A DNA stretch of 64,000 nt from Allocoleopsis franciscana PCC 7113 (GCF_000317515.1 NC_019738.1:6784001-6848000); one strand, 5' to 3'; numbered from the stretch's first letter, positions 29,059-38,313 are shown. The notes: a model not told the origin generated them from the sequence alone. Translations and numbers: made by a program.

Positions 29059-29271
29059 ATGAAAGGACTGATTATTATTGTTGTATTTTTTTATTTCCTG
29101 ATAGCTCAGCGATTATTCAAAGTTTGGCTCAAGTTTTTTCACCGAGATACCAGTATGTCGCCGGGAGAGAAGCAACTATCCTGGGTCGTTTTAATTGTAG
29201 GGACTTTGTTGTGGCCAATTGTGCTGCCTAATGCTTATCTGGCACTTTTAGAAAAGAAACTGGAGAGTTAA
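29059..29271 (+). CDS. Small two-helix membrane protein
   Basis: A protein of 70 residues that is mostly membrane: helix 1 is GLIIIVVFFYFLIAQ and helix 2 is WVVLIVGTLLWPIVLPNAY, joined by a basic loop (KVWLKFFHR). The ATG at 29059 has AGGA 9 nt upstream; an in-frame TTG at 29050 is less likely. I do not recognise the family. The position between the carotenoid protein and DJ-1 genes suggests a possible stress-related role only by neighbourhood. Confidence 0.6.
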   Translation: MKGLIIIVVFFYFLIAQRLFKVWLKFFHRDTSMSPGEKQLSWVVLIVGTLLWPIVLPNAYLALLEKKLES

Positions 29272-29423
29272 GAGTCGTTGCTGATAGTTTAATTAATCGA
29301 TACAGGCTGGATATCCTCTAAAAAGCTACAAAAAACTAATCTTGAGTTTTGACTGGTTTATCTATTCAAAACTAGGGTGTTATATTTTCAGGCATGGGAT
29401 GCAAGAGAACACCCGAAAGAAAA

Positions 29424-29447
29424 CGCTGTTCGTTCCGGTGAACAGCG
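29424..29447. terminator. Hairpin between convergent genes
   Basis: Arms CGCTGTTC and GAACAGCG form a perfect 8-bp stem with an 8-nt loop, about 150 bp after the small membrane protein gene. Only a weak TTCGTTT follows on the plus strand, so it may terminate weakly. Confidence 0.45.
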
Positions 29448-29533
29448 CTTCGTTTCAATCAATCAATGAATATTCCCTGATGGCGGATAGAGTAATAAAA
29501 TTTTCCATCAGCCATGTTTGTTGCTTGTTAAGT

Positions 29534-30628
29534 TTAACTGGTGACAGCCGCACCCGTTGTTGGCCTAGCCGGTTGAGCGGATTGGGTACCAATTTTGGCG
29601 TGATAAAGTTGAGCTAAACGCTGCTCATACTGAGCCAAGTCAGCCTCAATCTCTGCAAAGATAGCTGTTGAATGGGGGTCAGTATATTGTTTACGGAGGT
29701 TGTAGGAATCAACCACACCTGTTTGGATGTCGCCTAATGTGCGTCGCAAGATAGCCATGTCATCCGTGGAGTGTAACGCGTCTTGAATGCTGGCATAGAT
29801 ATCAGCCGCAGAGGCAGAAATCGACTGAGATGCATCCAAATCACTCAGGCGTTTTTCTAGTATTTGGATATGACGCTGCTTGTTTTCGATCATCTCATGC
29901 AGAAGCGATCGCAATTGGCTATCAGCCGTTTTCTCGGCATACAATTCAAACGCTTTTCGAGTATAGCGTTCCCCTGTGAGTGCCGTATTGAGAGCATCAA
30001 CGATTTCACTTTTATGATTACCGCCCCACTCTTGGGCTAACTGCCACCATTGAGCACTCGCATCACTTTCATCCGGCATGGCTTGTTCAGGAATGCCCAG
30101 CCCTAAGCGAGTTAGGATTGCTGTTGTAAAAATGGCTAAGTCGCCCGGTTGCCGTGAAGTAATTAAGTTTCCATCTACTACCAACGGTTCATCCAGGTAG
30201 TTAGCACCAGCATTGATCATATCCTTGCGAATTGAGACAAAGCCAGTGGCATTTTTGCCCTTGAGTAAATCGCCTTCAATGAGCATCTGGGGACCATGAC
30301 AAACAGCGGCAACCAACTTACGTAGTTCCATCGCTTTTTGGATAAACTTCACAGCGTTGGGGTTGTTACGCATGGTATCAGGAGCCATGCCACCAGGAAT
30401 CACGACAGCATCAAAGTCTTCAGGACGGGCTTCTGTTACCGTCCCATCAGGTTTAATCGAGACTTGTCCTTGCTTCCCTTCGTATTTTTCATTCATTCTG
30501 GAACCCAATACAACGACTTGTGCCCCAGCTTGCTGTAAAGCTTTGTAAGGGATTTGAAACTCACAATCTTCAAAGTTTTGATCGATCAGAATCGCCACTC
30601 GTCTTTCAGGGAGATTTGTTATGTCCAT
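29534..30628 (-). CDS. DJ-1/PfpI domain fused to a four-helix-bundle domain
   Basis: 364 residues in two parts. Residues 8-185 form a DJ-1/PfpI glutamine-amidotransferase-like domain with E20, the elbow AAVCHGP (C110-H111) and VIPGGMAPD. Residues about 195-350 form a ferritin-like four-helix bundle of the DUF2383/PA2169 type (LNTALTGERYTRKAFELYAEK, then HEMIENKQRHIQILEKRL, with acidic and His positions). DJ-1 proteins act as chaperones, proteases or deglycases; the bundle may bind metal. The fusion fits an oxidative or desiccation stress role. It faces the carotenoid gene cluster but has its own promoter. Confidence 0.87.
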   Translation of the reverse strand: MDITNLPERRVAILIDQNFEDCEFQIPYKALQQAGAQVVVLGSRMNEKYEGKQGQVSIKPDGTVTEARPEDFDAVVIPGGMAPDTMRNNPNAVKFIQKAMELRKLVAAVCHGPQMLIEGDLLKGKNATGFVSIRKDMINAGANYLDEPLVVDGNLITSRQPGDLAIFTTAILTRLGLGIPEQAMPDESDASAQWWQLAQEWGGNHKSEIVDALNTALTGERYTRKAFELYAEKTADSQLRSLLHEMIENKQRHIQILEKRLSDLDASQSISASAADIYASIQDALHSTDDMAILRRTLGDIQTGVVDSYNLRKQYTDPHSTAIFAEIEADLAQYEQRLAQLYHAKIGTQSAQPARPTTGAAVTS

Positions 30629-30785
30629 TTGATTTCCTTTTGGTTTATTTTTATAATTATTGTTGTCAATAAAAGCGAATTCTTGAAACGTGAAAGTCAG
30701 TAAGGAACGTAATTTTTAGGTTATGTAGTTCTTAAGCTTTTTGCCTCACTCAGAAGAAAGAGATTAGTTTTAAGGAAACTCTACT

Positions 30786-30813
30786 TGTAGGGTGCGTTGC
30801 AATGCACCCTACA
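30786..30813. repeat. Dispersed palindrome of the GTAGGGTGC type
   Basis: Arms TGTAGGGTGC and GCACCCTACA surround an almost palindromic 8-nt centre. This is a common mobile-looking palindrome in cyanobacterial intergenic DNA. It lies 22 bp past the stop of the 63-residue gene and may also shape its 3' end. A related GTAGGGTAGGC element lies inside a coding region at 44322. Confidence 0.8.
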
Positions 30814-30834
30814 CGGCTGTTTTAGGGTTGCCCT

Positions 30835-31026
30835 TTAGCAGTGAATTAATTCACGGGACTGTTGCTTGACTCGACCATAGGTAGTGGCTTGTTGCAGTCG
30901 AGTTAAAGCTTCAATATCATCTAGGTCGTACCGAACCGCAAACATTTGTCGCAGTTGCTCTTCGGTTTCTACGGTTAGATATCCGGATTGAAGCACCTGA
31001 TAAACAATCTCACGAATCGTAGACAT
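30835..31026 (-). CDS. Small conserved cyanobacterial protein
   Basis: 63 residues, soluble and helical, of the pattern MSTIREIVYQVLQSGYLTV, followed by EEQLRQMF and a central acidic turn (RYDLDDIEALTRLQQA). Small cyanobacterial hypothetical proteins with this layout are familiar to me, but no function is known. There is one cysteine, at the C terminus. The gene is expressed alone, and a GTAGGGTGC palindrome follows it. Confidence 0.7.
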   Translation of the reverse strand: MSTIREIVYQVLQSGYLTVETEEQLRQMFAVRYDLDDIEALTRLQQATTYGRVKQQSRELIHC

Positions 31027-31364
31027 GACGCCTGTTCTCGTTATGTTCTCTTCTTTCTATTTAGTATCAAGTCTTGGCGGGAAAGAAGCTGTGATTCTCT
31101 AGATTGAGGGAGGTGATAGTCGTAATGAGTTCTAAGTGACTGAAGGATTTTTCTGGAGTGATTCAAATCACTAATGGATTGATATCAGTCCAGCAAGCCT
31201 TTCAATAACTTTATCTTTCGTTGGTAAAGAGAATAATACCTTAATTTTAAATCTAGCAGAAAAGACCGATTCAGTAAACTTTTTGGATGTGAAAACGTCT
31301 CAAAACTTACCTGACCGTGATAACGACCCATTCCGCATAAAAATGTAGTGATATTAACCTGAGT
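31027..31364. other. Intergenic region, no gene seen
   Basis: 338 bp downstream of the mannosyltransferase gene and upstream of the 63-residue gene, both leftward. Short frames here carry no family signal. It should hold the promoter of the small gene. Confidence 0.5.
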
Positions 31365-32642
31365 CTAAGCGACCCATATATGCTGGGAAAATCGCAATGC
31401 AAAGTTGACCAGTGCGATCGCAAAAAAGACCATTGTGGCGTATCCCCAACGAGGATAGCGTTCGAGTAGCACACCCAGCGCGATCGACAGTGAAACGATA
31501 CCATACGCGTAACGCTGAGCAGACGCTGCACCGCCAGAAGCCATGATTAATGCTAGGGAGGAAAAGCCATAGGTGAGGACGATGAGTTCCAGTTGAGAGC
31601 GTAAGTGCCATAACAGGTAAGCACCACCGAAGACTGAAACAAAAAGAATCAACGCATCACCATCGAGCAGCCATAATCCAAACCAGATAGTGCAAGCGCC
31701 ATAAAAAACGATGGTAGAACTCAACGTTTTGCGAAAGCGCCACAGGAAATAGGCGCTCACCATAATGATCAAAAAGAGTAACGGATGCCAGGGTTCTACA
31801 ATCCAGCGCTGCTCTAAATTGGTCATGCCAATCATCATTCTAATCAAGTCTCTACGCCAATCTTTCCAATTAATTCCCACAGTGTCTCGCCATGCTTGTT
31901 GAGCATGAACGAAGGCTAAGGGGTCTCCAAAATGAACCCCGCAATACAAGATAAATAGAAGCAGTCCGCTGAGTGCAAACACACTGGTTATGTAGGCTTG
32001 TATCGGACGACATTCTCTCCATGCCACAATCACAAACGTGGGAATTAGCGCTGCCGCCGTGACGCGGGATGCTGTGGCGATCGCACCCCACAGAGTTGCC
32101 CAGGTATAATGCTGCTGTTCAAAAGCTCTTAAAGCAGCGGTACTGAACAACAGAAACAGGCCTTCGGTGTAAACCACACTCCCAAAAAAAGACATCGGAC
32201 ACCAAGCTAAGACTCCAGTTACCCACCGAGCAATGCTTTTACCATGGTGCTCCTCAACCCAACGGTAAAGAACCACCAAAGCACCCAAGAAAGCGAGATT
32301 ATTGACGAGGGTACCTGCGGCGTCGAAGGGTAACCCCAACATCATCACGGCACGGGCGAGCATGGGAAAGAGAGGAAAAAATACAATGTTGTACTTTTCC
32401 TGGGCATCACTACCGTATTCATAACCCCCCGTGGCAATTGTCTCGTACCTGGGACTGTCCGAGTAAGAGAAGACACTCCAATCAGCCGTAGGCACAATAC
32501 CTCCCGGTGGAGCCGGTAGCGAGGGGGCAATCACTAACATTGTTACAGCAATCACCAATCGACTAAGTAGCCACATGAGAAAGCCAAAAAAGAGAGCATC
32601 CCCCCATAACAGTTGACGATGGCTGAGCTGACTTCTAGACAT
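31365..32642 (-). CDS. PIG-V-like membrane mannosyltransferase
   Basis: An integral membrane protein with about ten helices (425 residues from the ATG at 32642; the frame is open to an ATG at 32711). The first loop carries DSPRYETIATGGYEYG, placing acidic residues where GT-C enzymes bind the lipid-linked donor. NIVFFPLFPMLARAVM and WCPMSFFGSVVYTEGLFLLFSTAALRAFEQ are typical of the PIG-V mannosyltransferase family. It probably transfers a sugar from a polyprenyl-phosphate donor to an extracytoplasmic acceptor; sugar and acceptor are unknown. It diverges from the gene at 32759. Confidence 0.82.
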   Translation of the reverse strand: MSRSQLSHRQLLWGDALFFGFLMWLLSRLVIAVTMLVIAPSLPAPPGGIVPTADWSVFSYSDSPRYETIATGGYEYGSDAQEKYNIVFFPLFPMLARAVMMLGLPFDAAGTLVNNLAFLGALVVLYRWVEEHHGKSIARWVTGVLAWCPMSFFGSVVYTEGLFLLFSTAALRAFEQQHYTWATLWGAIATASRVTAAALIPTFVIVAWRECRPIQAYITSVFALSGLLLFILYCGVHFGDPLAFVHAQQAWRDTVGINWKDWRRDLIRMMIGMTNLEQRWIVEPWHPLLFLIIMVSAYFLWRFRKTLSSTIVFYGACTIWFGLWLLDGDALILFVSVFGGAYLLWHLRSQLELIVLTYGFSSLALIMASGGAASAQRYAYGIVSLSIALGVLLERYPRWGYATMVFFAIALVNFALRFSQHIWVA

Positions 32643-32758
32643 AGGCTTGATTTTTACCCAACAAGTCAGGATTTTTGGCTGATGATCAAGTAAATATCCA
32701 ATCGTTGCCATATTCTTGAAGGATAATACTAGGACGCCAGAAAAACTTTTAAATATTT

Positions 32759-33763
32759 ATGATTGACTCTTTAGCTGTATTCCCTCCAGCTATAGTTTTT
32801 CAAATTAGTGATAGCGATGCTCAACTGTCGCCATTCCCTATTCCCCAGGAAACGTCTCTACCCAGCCCCCTGATTCATCCGGATCAATCGCCTGTTCCTA
32901 CAACTGATATTCAAGATTTACAGTCTATATCTGCGGCACTAGCTCAGTCGATTATTGGAACCTCGCTCATCGCTCAATCTCTAGTTCAAGGGGGTACTAA
33001 ACCTCGGTTAGATACAGAACCCTCTAGACCTGATGAACAGCCGTTTGTACCCCAAAATTTACCGTTGGAATCTGTGCAACCTAATACTCGTAAAGCGGCT
33101 TCATCTCCTGGTATTTCTATCCTCACTCCTTCAGCTTATGGACAATCCTGGGGCAGTGCTTCTATCGGTGTGGGATTACAATCTCGGACTCGCTTTACCA
33201 GAACATCAGATGGAGTAGTGGGAATTGGCTTGGGTTTGGGAGATGCCCAAAAAACTGTGGGGTTAGATCTCGGTTTGACCTTTGTAGATTTGATCGGAAA
33301 TACGGCTCAAGATGGTAGTGTTAGCCTCAAGTTACATCGCCGTCTTCCTGAAGATTTTGCTGTGGCTGTGGGGGTCAAGAATCTGATTCGATTTGGTGCC
33401 ACGGATAGTGGGACTGGGTATTATGGGGTTGTGACTAAAAGGTTTATTTTGCAAGAGGATGTACAACAGCCGTTTAGCCAAATTTTTGTTTCTGCTGGTG
33501 TGGGCAGTGGGCAATTTCGTTCAGAATTAGATATTAACGAGGATCGCACTTCTGTTGGGGTTTTTGGTAGTGTAGCAGTACGAGTGGCTGAACCGATCAG
33601 TGCGATCGCAGAATGGTCAGGTCAAGATTTAACCCTCGGATTATCTATTGCTCCTTTTCGCGATGTTCCCTTAGTGGTTACCCCAGCCATAACGGATATT
33701 ACAGGGAAGGCAGGGGATGGTAGTCGATTTATTTTGGGTATTGGTTATGGGATTTCTTTTTGA
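32759..33763 (+). CDS. Hypothetical protein with beta-barrel-like C-terminal half
   Basis: 334 residues. The N-terminal 120 residues are Pro/Ser/Gln-rich and probably disordered. The C-terminal half alternates Gly and aromatic residues in short strands (SIGVGLQSRTRF, VGIGLGLGDAQKTVGLDLGL, ILGIGYGISF) and ends in phenylalanine, as outer membrane barrels do. I see no ordinary signal peptide, so either the start is wrong or the barrel idea is. Its last codons overlap the open frame leading into the CHAT gene by 4 bp, and the two genes are probably cotranscribed. Confidence 0.65.
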   Translation: MIDSLAVFPPAIVFQISDSDAQLSPFPIPQETSLPSPLIHPDQSPVPTTDIQDLQSISAALAQSIIGTSLIAQSLVQGGTKPRLDTEPSRPDEQPFVPQNLPLESVQPNTRKAASSPGISILTPSAYGQSWGSASIGVGLQSRTRFTRTSDGVVGIGLGLGDAQKTVGLDLGLTFVDLIGNTAQDGSVSLKLHRRLPEDFAVAVGVKNLIRFGATDSGTGYYGVVTKRFILQEDVQQPFSQIFVSAGVGSGQFRSELDINEDRTSVGVFGSVAVRVAEPISAIAEWSGQDLTLGLSIAPFRDVPLVVTPAITDITGKAGDGSRFILGIGYGISF

Positions 33764-33849
33764 TTAGTGATGACTGGCTTTATTGCAAGTTTTGGATTAA
33801 AGAGAAATCTTGTTCAGCGTCAACTCTAATTTTACTAGAGCTAGTTTTT

Positions 33850-35358
33850 ATGAAGTCCGCTCGTTCTCTGCTCATTATTTTTTCATTAGTTTTGTTTTTG
33901 GTAATTTCCCTAAAATCGGTTCAGGCTCAAACTGGCAATCAATCGGATACAACAGGCCCCGATCCTCAAGAATTTATGAACCAATCGGATACTACGGGGA
34001 ATGATCCGCAAGAAATCCTTATTCCCATTAATAAGGATAATAACAATAACAACAACAATAATAATAGCTCTGCAAATAATAGAGAAGTAAAAATTGACCG
34101 CAAAACCTTTGATAGCAACTTTGAAGCTGCTGGAATTAACGAAGCCCTTAATCTTTTTGAAGAAGCGCAAACTGTAGAATTTGGGCAACATCTCGGCATC
34201 AACTTCTTCGGCGAGGTCGCTACGGCTCAAGAAATTTCTCAAATTTTAGATGATCTTCATCGCCAAAGAGGTAAAAAATCTGCCGTCCTTTATGTGGTTT
34301 CTCTCAAAGATCAACTGCAACTTATATTAATTCTTGCTAACAATCCACCTATTCGTACAATTATCCCAGAAGCAAACAGTGAGCTGCTGAGAAAAACAGC
34401 GCAAGAATTCCGTTCCGAAGTCACCAATCGTGACAAATTGAATGGATATAAATATTCTGCCCAAAAACTCTATCAGTGGATTATTGCTCCTTTGGAATCC
34501 ACACTAGAAACGAATAATATAGATGCTTTAATTTTGTCCATGGATTCTGGCTTACGCTCTATCCCCGTAGCTGCTCTTTATGATGGTAGACAGTTTCTCA
34601 TTGAAAAGTATAGTGTCTCGATTATTCCTAGTTTTAGCCTAACCGATACTCGCTATTTTCCTATTTTAAATAAGTCAATGTTGGCAGTCGGAATATCAAA
34701 AAGCACACAAGGAAAGGCTCCCTTACCTGCTGTAGCAACAGAAGTCTCACTTTTGACTAACAATCTTTGGTCGGGTCAAAAATTGTTGAATGAACAATCA
34801 ACAATTGATAACTTCCAAGCTTTGAGTAATCAAGACCGCTTTGGAATTATCCATATTGCAACCCATGCAGAATTTAAACCCGGAGCAATTCATAACTCTT
34901 ATATTCAGTTTTGGAATGCCAAACTCAGGTTCGATGAATTACGGGAATTATCGCAGAAATTGCAATGGCAGCAAGACCCAAAAGTAGAGTTGATGGTGTT
35001 GAGCGCGTGTAGAACAGCCTTAGGAGATAAGGAAGCTGAATTAGGATTTGCGGGTTTAACGATTCAAACGGGTGTAAAAACGGCATTGGGTAGCCTTTGG
35101 TATGTCAGTGATGAAGGCTCTTTAGCACTAATGACTAAGTTTTATGAGCAGTTAAAGACTGCACCGATAAAAAGTGAAGCCCTGCAACAGGCTCAATTAG
35201 CTATGATTAAAGGGCAAGTGCGACTTGAAGAACAACAGTTACAACTTGATGAGGAAAAGCTGTTACCCCTTTCCTCCGAGCTTGGAGTTCGTCAGAATAT
35301 TAACCTATCTCATCCTTACTATTGGTCTGCTTTTACCATGATTGGTAATTGGAACTAA
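33850..35358 (+). CDS. Secreted CHAT domain protein
   Basis: 502 residues from the ATG at 33850, which opens a clean signal peptide (MKSARSLLIIFSLVLFLVIS, cleavage near VQA-QT); the frame is open from 33760. A low-complexity region follows with a repeated QSDTTG motif and an Asn tract. The CHAT peptidase-like domain fills the C-terminal 300 residues, with caspase-type dyad H339 (HIATHAEF) and C387 (LSACRTALG). CHAT proteins are cysteine proteases of the caspase/separase group. Export of one is notable. Unlike most cyanobacterial CHAT proteins I see no TPR repeats, so its partner may be the upstream protein. Confidence 0.88.
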   Translation: MKSARSLLIIFSLVLFLVISLKSVQAQTGNQSDTTGPDPQEFMNQSDTTGNDPQEILIPINKDNNNNNNNNNSSANNREVKIDRKTFDSNFEAAGINEALNLFEEAQTVEFGQHLGINFFGEVATAQEISQILDDLHRQRGKKSAVLYVVSLKDQLQLILILANNPPIRTIIPEANSELLRKTAQEFRSEVTNRDKLNGYKYSAQKLYQWIIAPLESTLETNNIDALILSMDSGLRSIPVAALYDGRQFLIEKYSVSIIPSFSLTDTRYFPILNKSMLAVGISKSTQGKAPLPAVATEVSLLTNNLWSGQKLLNEQSTIDNFQALSNQDRFGIIHIATHAEFKPGAIHNSYIQFWNAKLRFDELRELSQKLQWQQDPKVELMVLSACRTALGDKEAELGFAGLTIQTGVKTALGSLWYVSDEGSLALMTKFYEQLKTAPIKSEALQQAQLAMIKGQVRLEEQQLQLDEEKLLPLSSELGVRQNINLSHPYYWSAFTMIGNWN

Positions 35359-35471
35359 TTTTAGAAAAAAGGTATTTAAACCTTGAGAGATGAGTAGCTC
35401 CCTGATAAACTCAGTTTTCTGAGTAGGAGTATAATGACACAAAAGCTGATTGCAATGTCTTTCCCCATCAT

Positions 35472-35807
35472 TTATGTTTCCTTCTTTGAAGGATTTGTCC
35501 ATCCCTCTATTTTTTGAACATTAAAACCTAGCAAAAGTTTCTCTTCGTTTGATAAATCTCCAATGATTTTCTTGATGGGTTCAGGAAGTTTTCGTACCAA
35601 TGTGGGAAGAGCAACAATTTGGTCTTGTTTAGCCAGCTTGGGATTTTCCATAAGGTCAATCACTTCAATTCGATATTGACCGTGAAGGTATTCTTCACAG
35701 ATTTTTTTAAGGTTAGAAAACGCCTTAATCGATTTAGGGGTTTGTCCAGCTACATACAGCCGTAATTCCCAAATTTCTGCTTCTATCTGCTCGCTATTCT
35801 CTTGCAT
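35472..35807 (-). CDS. kaiB: KaiB-family protein
   Basis: 111 residues with the KaiB core: [29 protein letters not shown], then [41 protein letters not shown]. This covers the thioredoxin-like and fold-switching region of KaiB. The N terminus is about ten residues longer than in canonical clock KaiB. It lies 92 bp downstream of the KaiC homologue on the same strand, the reverse of the standard kaiB-kaiC order, and there is no kaiA. That context fits the non-canonical KaiB2/KaiC2 class rather than the core oscillator. Confidence 0.88.
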   Translation of the reverse strand: MQENSEQIEAEIWELRLYVAGQTPKSIKAFSNLKKICEEYLHGQYRIEVIDLMENPKLAKQDQIVALPTLVRKLPEPIKKIIGDLSNEEKLLLGFNVQKIEGWTNPSKKET

Positions 35808-35899
35808 TCCCCTGCTGTCCTCCTTGAACGCTTTTCCGGATGAGTGTGAGGTCAGTTACACTCAGATAAAATTTTCATGTTTGCTGTCCCCTTCTCGCT

Positions 35900-37633
35900 T
35901 TAACGAAAAAGATCGTCAGCCTGATCGGCTTTACGCAGTTGCGCGATGGTTGTTCGGTCTTGGAGTGAAAGGTTCTGCTGCACTTCCTCTTGCTGAATCA
36001 TCACTTCCAACTCTTCTGCCTCTGTCTCAATCTGAGCCTGCAAAGCGGCAATCTGAGATTGGGCGATCGCTTTCTTTCGTTCCAACTCACGTCGCTTCCG
36101 TTCAAACTCCTGTTGACGATTCAAGCTAGCGGCTTTTTCTTTGGCCTCTTGAATCGCTCGTGCAGCACCTGTTAGTACCTTTTCTGAGCCTAAATAAACA
36201 TCAAACAACTCTATTCCCTGCGGAGTCAAGCGAAACTCACGCATCTGATTCGAGTGTTCCATCCCGCGCGATTTGAGAACAAACAACACTCGATTGCGCT
36301 CCCCATTCCCTTCTTGAATACGCACCTCCAGCCAGGTATCCATTAAGGATGAAACTCCCATGTCTGTATGCTCAAGGGCACTACCTCCCGGAGTTAAATT
36401 AGTAAACAGAACCGTAATTTGCTGAGATTTGAGAAAATCAATCAGGCGGAAAAGAAAGCCTTTGGCTTGTGTCATGTTACCCCCCAGATGTAGATTACTC
36501 ATTGGGTCAATAATCACGACAGAAGGTTGAAGCTCGCTGATCCAACGGTGGATTTTCGCCAGGTGCAGTTCTAAACCATAAGCCGTAGGGCGTGTCGCTT
36601 GGAAGCGCAGGAGTCCTTGGTTGAGGAATGGCTCCAAATCCAGACCAATCGAGCTCATATTCCGCAGAATCTGTTGCGGCGCTTCCTCGAACGCTAAATA
36701 AAGGCAGCGTTCCCCCCGTTGGCAAGTTGCTTGGGCAAAATGAGCGGCAAGGGTGCTTTTGCCAGTTCCAGCCGTACCTGTGATCAGAATACTGCTCCCT
36801 CGGAAATATCCTTTCCCCCCCAGCATGGTGTCGAGGCGCTCAATGCCGGTTGAGATCCGTTCTGTGGATATGTCATGATCTAATCCCACCGAGGTAATGG
36901 GTAAAACGGAAATCCCGTTTTGATCAATTAAAAATGGATATTCATTCGAGCTGTGAGCTGAACCTCGATACTTGACAATTTGCAAGCGTCGGGTTGACAC
37001 TTCGTCCTGGATACGCTGCTCCAACCGGATCACACAATCAGACACATATTCCTCTAAGCCATGACGGGTGAGGGAGTTCTCGCCCTTTTCCCCCGTGATG
37101 ATTGCTGTCACGCCTTTGGTTTTCAGCCAGCGAAACAACCGCCGTAGTTCTGCCCGCACAAGGGAGGCGTTGGATAGACCGGCAAACAGGACTTCAATGG
37201 TATCTAAAACCACACGTTTGGCTTTGATGGTATCAATGGCATAGCCCAGGCGAATGAATAAAGCTTCAAGATTATATTCGCCGGTTTCTTCAATCTCGTT
37301 TGGGTCAATGTGAACGTAGTCAATGGAAATTTTTTCTTCAGCCGTAAGCTGCTCTAAATCCCAACCCAAGGAAGCAACATTTTGGGTTAGTTCTTCCGCC
37401 GTTTCTTCAAACGCCATGAACACACCTGGTTCATCATACTCAAGTGCGCCGCGGATCAGAAATTCCATTCCCATTAAAGTCTTGCCACAACCGGCTGTGC
37501 CACAAACGAGCGTTGGACGCCCAAGGGGCAATCCACCAGCCGTGATTTCGTCCAAGCCTTGAATTCCGGTTGGGCATTTGAGTAGCTGATTTTTATACAA
37601 CGTTGTTGCCGTATTAAGTTGAGCCATCGTCAC
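35900..37633 (-). CDS. kaiC: KaiC-family double ATPase, non-canonical
   Basis: 577 residues with two RecA-like KaiC domains. CI has Walker A GTAGCGKT (45-52) and the glutamate pair in AFEET (76-77). CII has Walker A GTAGTGKS (286-293) and FEEAP (316-317). The CII phosphorylation region aligns with clock KaiC but reads T423...S428-S429, so the clock Ser-Thr pair is Ser-Ser here. The C terminus (about 487-577) is a long charged coiled coil instead of the short KaiA-binding tail. Both features suggest a KaiC2-like output or stress protein that does not need KaiA. It is probably the first gene of a kaiC-kaiB operon. Confidence 0.9.
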   Translation of the reverse strand: MTMAQLNTATTLYKNQLLKCPTGIQGLDEITAGGLPLGRPTLVCGTAGCGKTLMGMEFLIRGALEYDEPGVFMAFEETAEELTQNVASLGWDLEQLTAEEKISIDYVHIDPNEIEETGEYNLEALFIRLGYAIDTIKAKRVVLDTIEVLFAGLSNASLVRAELRRLFRWLKTKGVTAIITGEKGENSLTRHGLEEYVSDCVIRLEQRIQDEVSTRRLQIVKYRGSAHSSNEYPFLIDQNGISVLPITSVGLDHDISTERISTGIERLDTMLGGKGYFRGSSILITGTAGTGKSTLAAHFAQATCQRGERCLYLAFEEAPQQILRNMSSIGLDLEPFLNQGLLRFQATRPTAYGLELHLAKIHRWISELQPSVVIIDPMSNLHLGGNMTQAKGFLFRLIDFLKSQQITVLFTNLTPGGSALEHTDMGVSSLMDTWLEVRIQEGNGERNRVLFVLKSRGMEHSNQMREFRLTPQGIELFDVYLGSEKVLTGAARAIQEAKEKAASLNRQQEFERKRRELERKKAIAQSQIAALQAQIETEAEELEVMIQQEEVQQNLSLQDRTTIAQLRKADQADDLFR

Positions 37634-37714
37634 CGAATTGTTAATAGAAATGAATCGAAACAGAATTTTATATACTCATCGTTGCATCATTCTTGTGGGA
37701 TGACTCAAGGCTGT

Positions 37715-38085
37715 TTAGGGGGTTACATTTGACATCACTAGGTTGACGAGGGTAGAGGCGATCGCACTGCTGGGCAGGACAAAATCAACCTTTCCCGTTT
37801 GGATCGTAGCAGATGGCATTTGGAAGAACTCGGAGGTGCTTTCATCCTGAGCAATCACCTTACCCCCATTTTATGAATGGCCTGCGCCCCCAACGCTCCA
37901 TCCTTACCCTCACCCGTGAGAATAACCGCGATCGTACGCTCTTTGAAACTAGCGGCTACTGACTGCAACAGCAAGTCAACGGAGGGAGGGGAAAAGTCTA
38001 CAAAAGCCACCTCAGACAAGGAAAATGTCCCGTTCGGATTGATCAGCAGGTGTTTCTGAGCAGGAGCGATAGCGAAAGCTTAGAG
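37715..38085 (-). pseudogene. Remnant of a CheB-type methylesterase gene, frameshifted
   Basis: Read leftward, the frame gives pieces of a CheB C-terminal domain: AIAPAQKHLLINPNGTFS, then SVAASFKERTIAVILTGEGK, DGALGAQAIHKMG and, in another frame, KVIAQDESTSEFFQMPSAT and VDFVLPSSAIASTLVNLV. The two parts are out of frame by one base at a run of five C (37863-37867 on the plus strand); one more base would restore the expected GGK. Upstream an in-frame stop follows within about ten codons and the N-terminal part is gone. CheB removes methyl groups from chemoreceptors, and hybrid forms occur in cyanobacterial signalling. This copy is dead. Confidence 0.85.
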
Positions 38086-38313
38086 GCTTTATCTCAGCGT
38101 TATCAGATCATCAAGTTGAGAATCTCAAATAAGGGCAAGATTGGAGCGAGGCAAGCGAAAGGCGATCGTTTTCGGGACATGATGTACTAAAGACGCAGGT
38201 TGATGATTATTCTTATCACGAATTGATGGGCGATCGCCTCTTGTATTTTTGCCAAATTAGCTGCACCCTCCCTATTTACCCATAGGCAATCTCGTCTTCT
38301 TTTCACCTAACCT

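Noticed and set aside
29342-29617. A 91-codon plus-strand frame
   Set aside because: It overlaps the end of the DJ-1 fusion gene and includes a hairpin; the sequence looks random.
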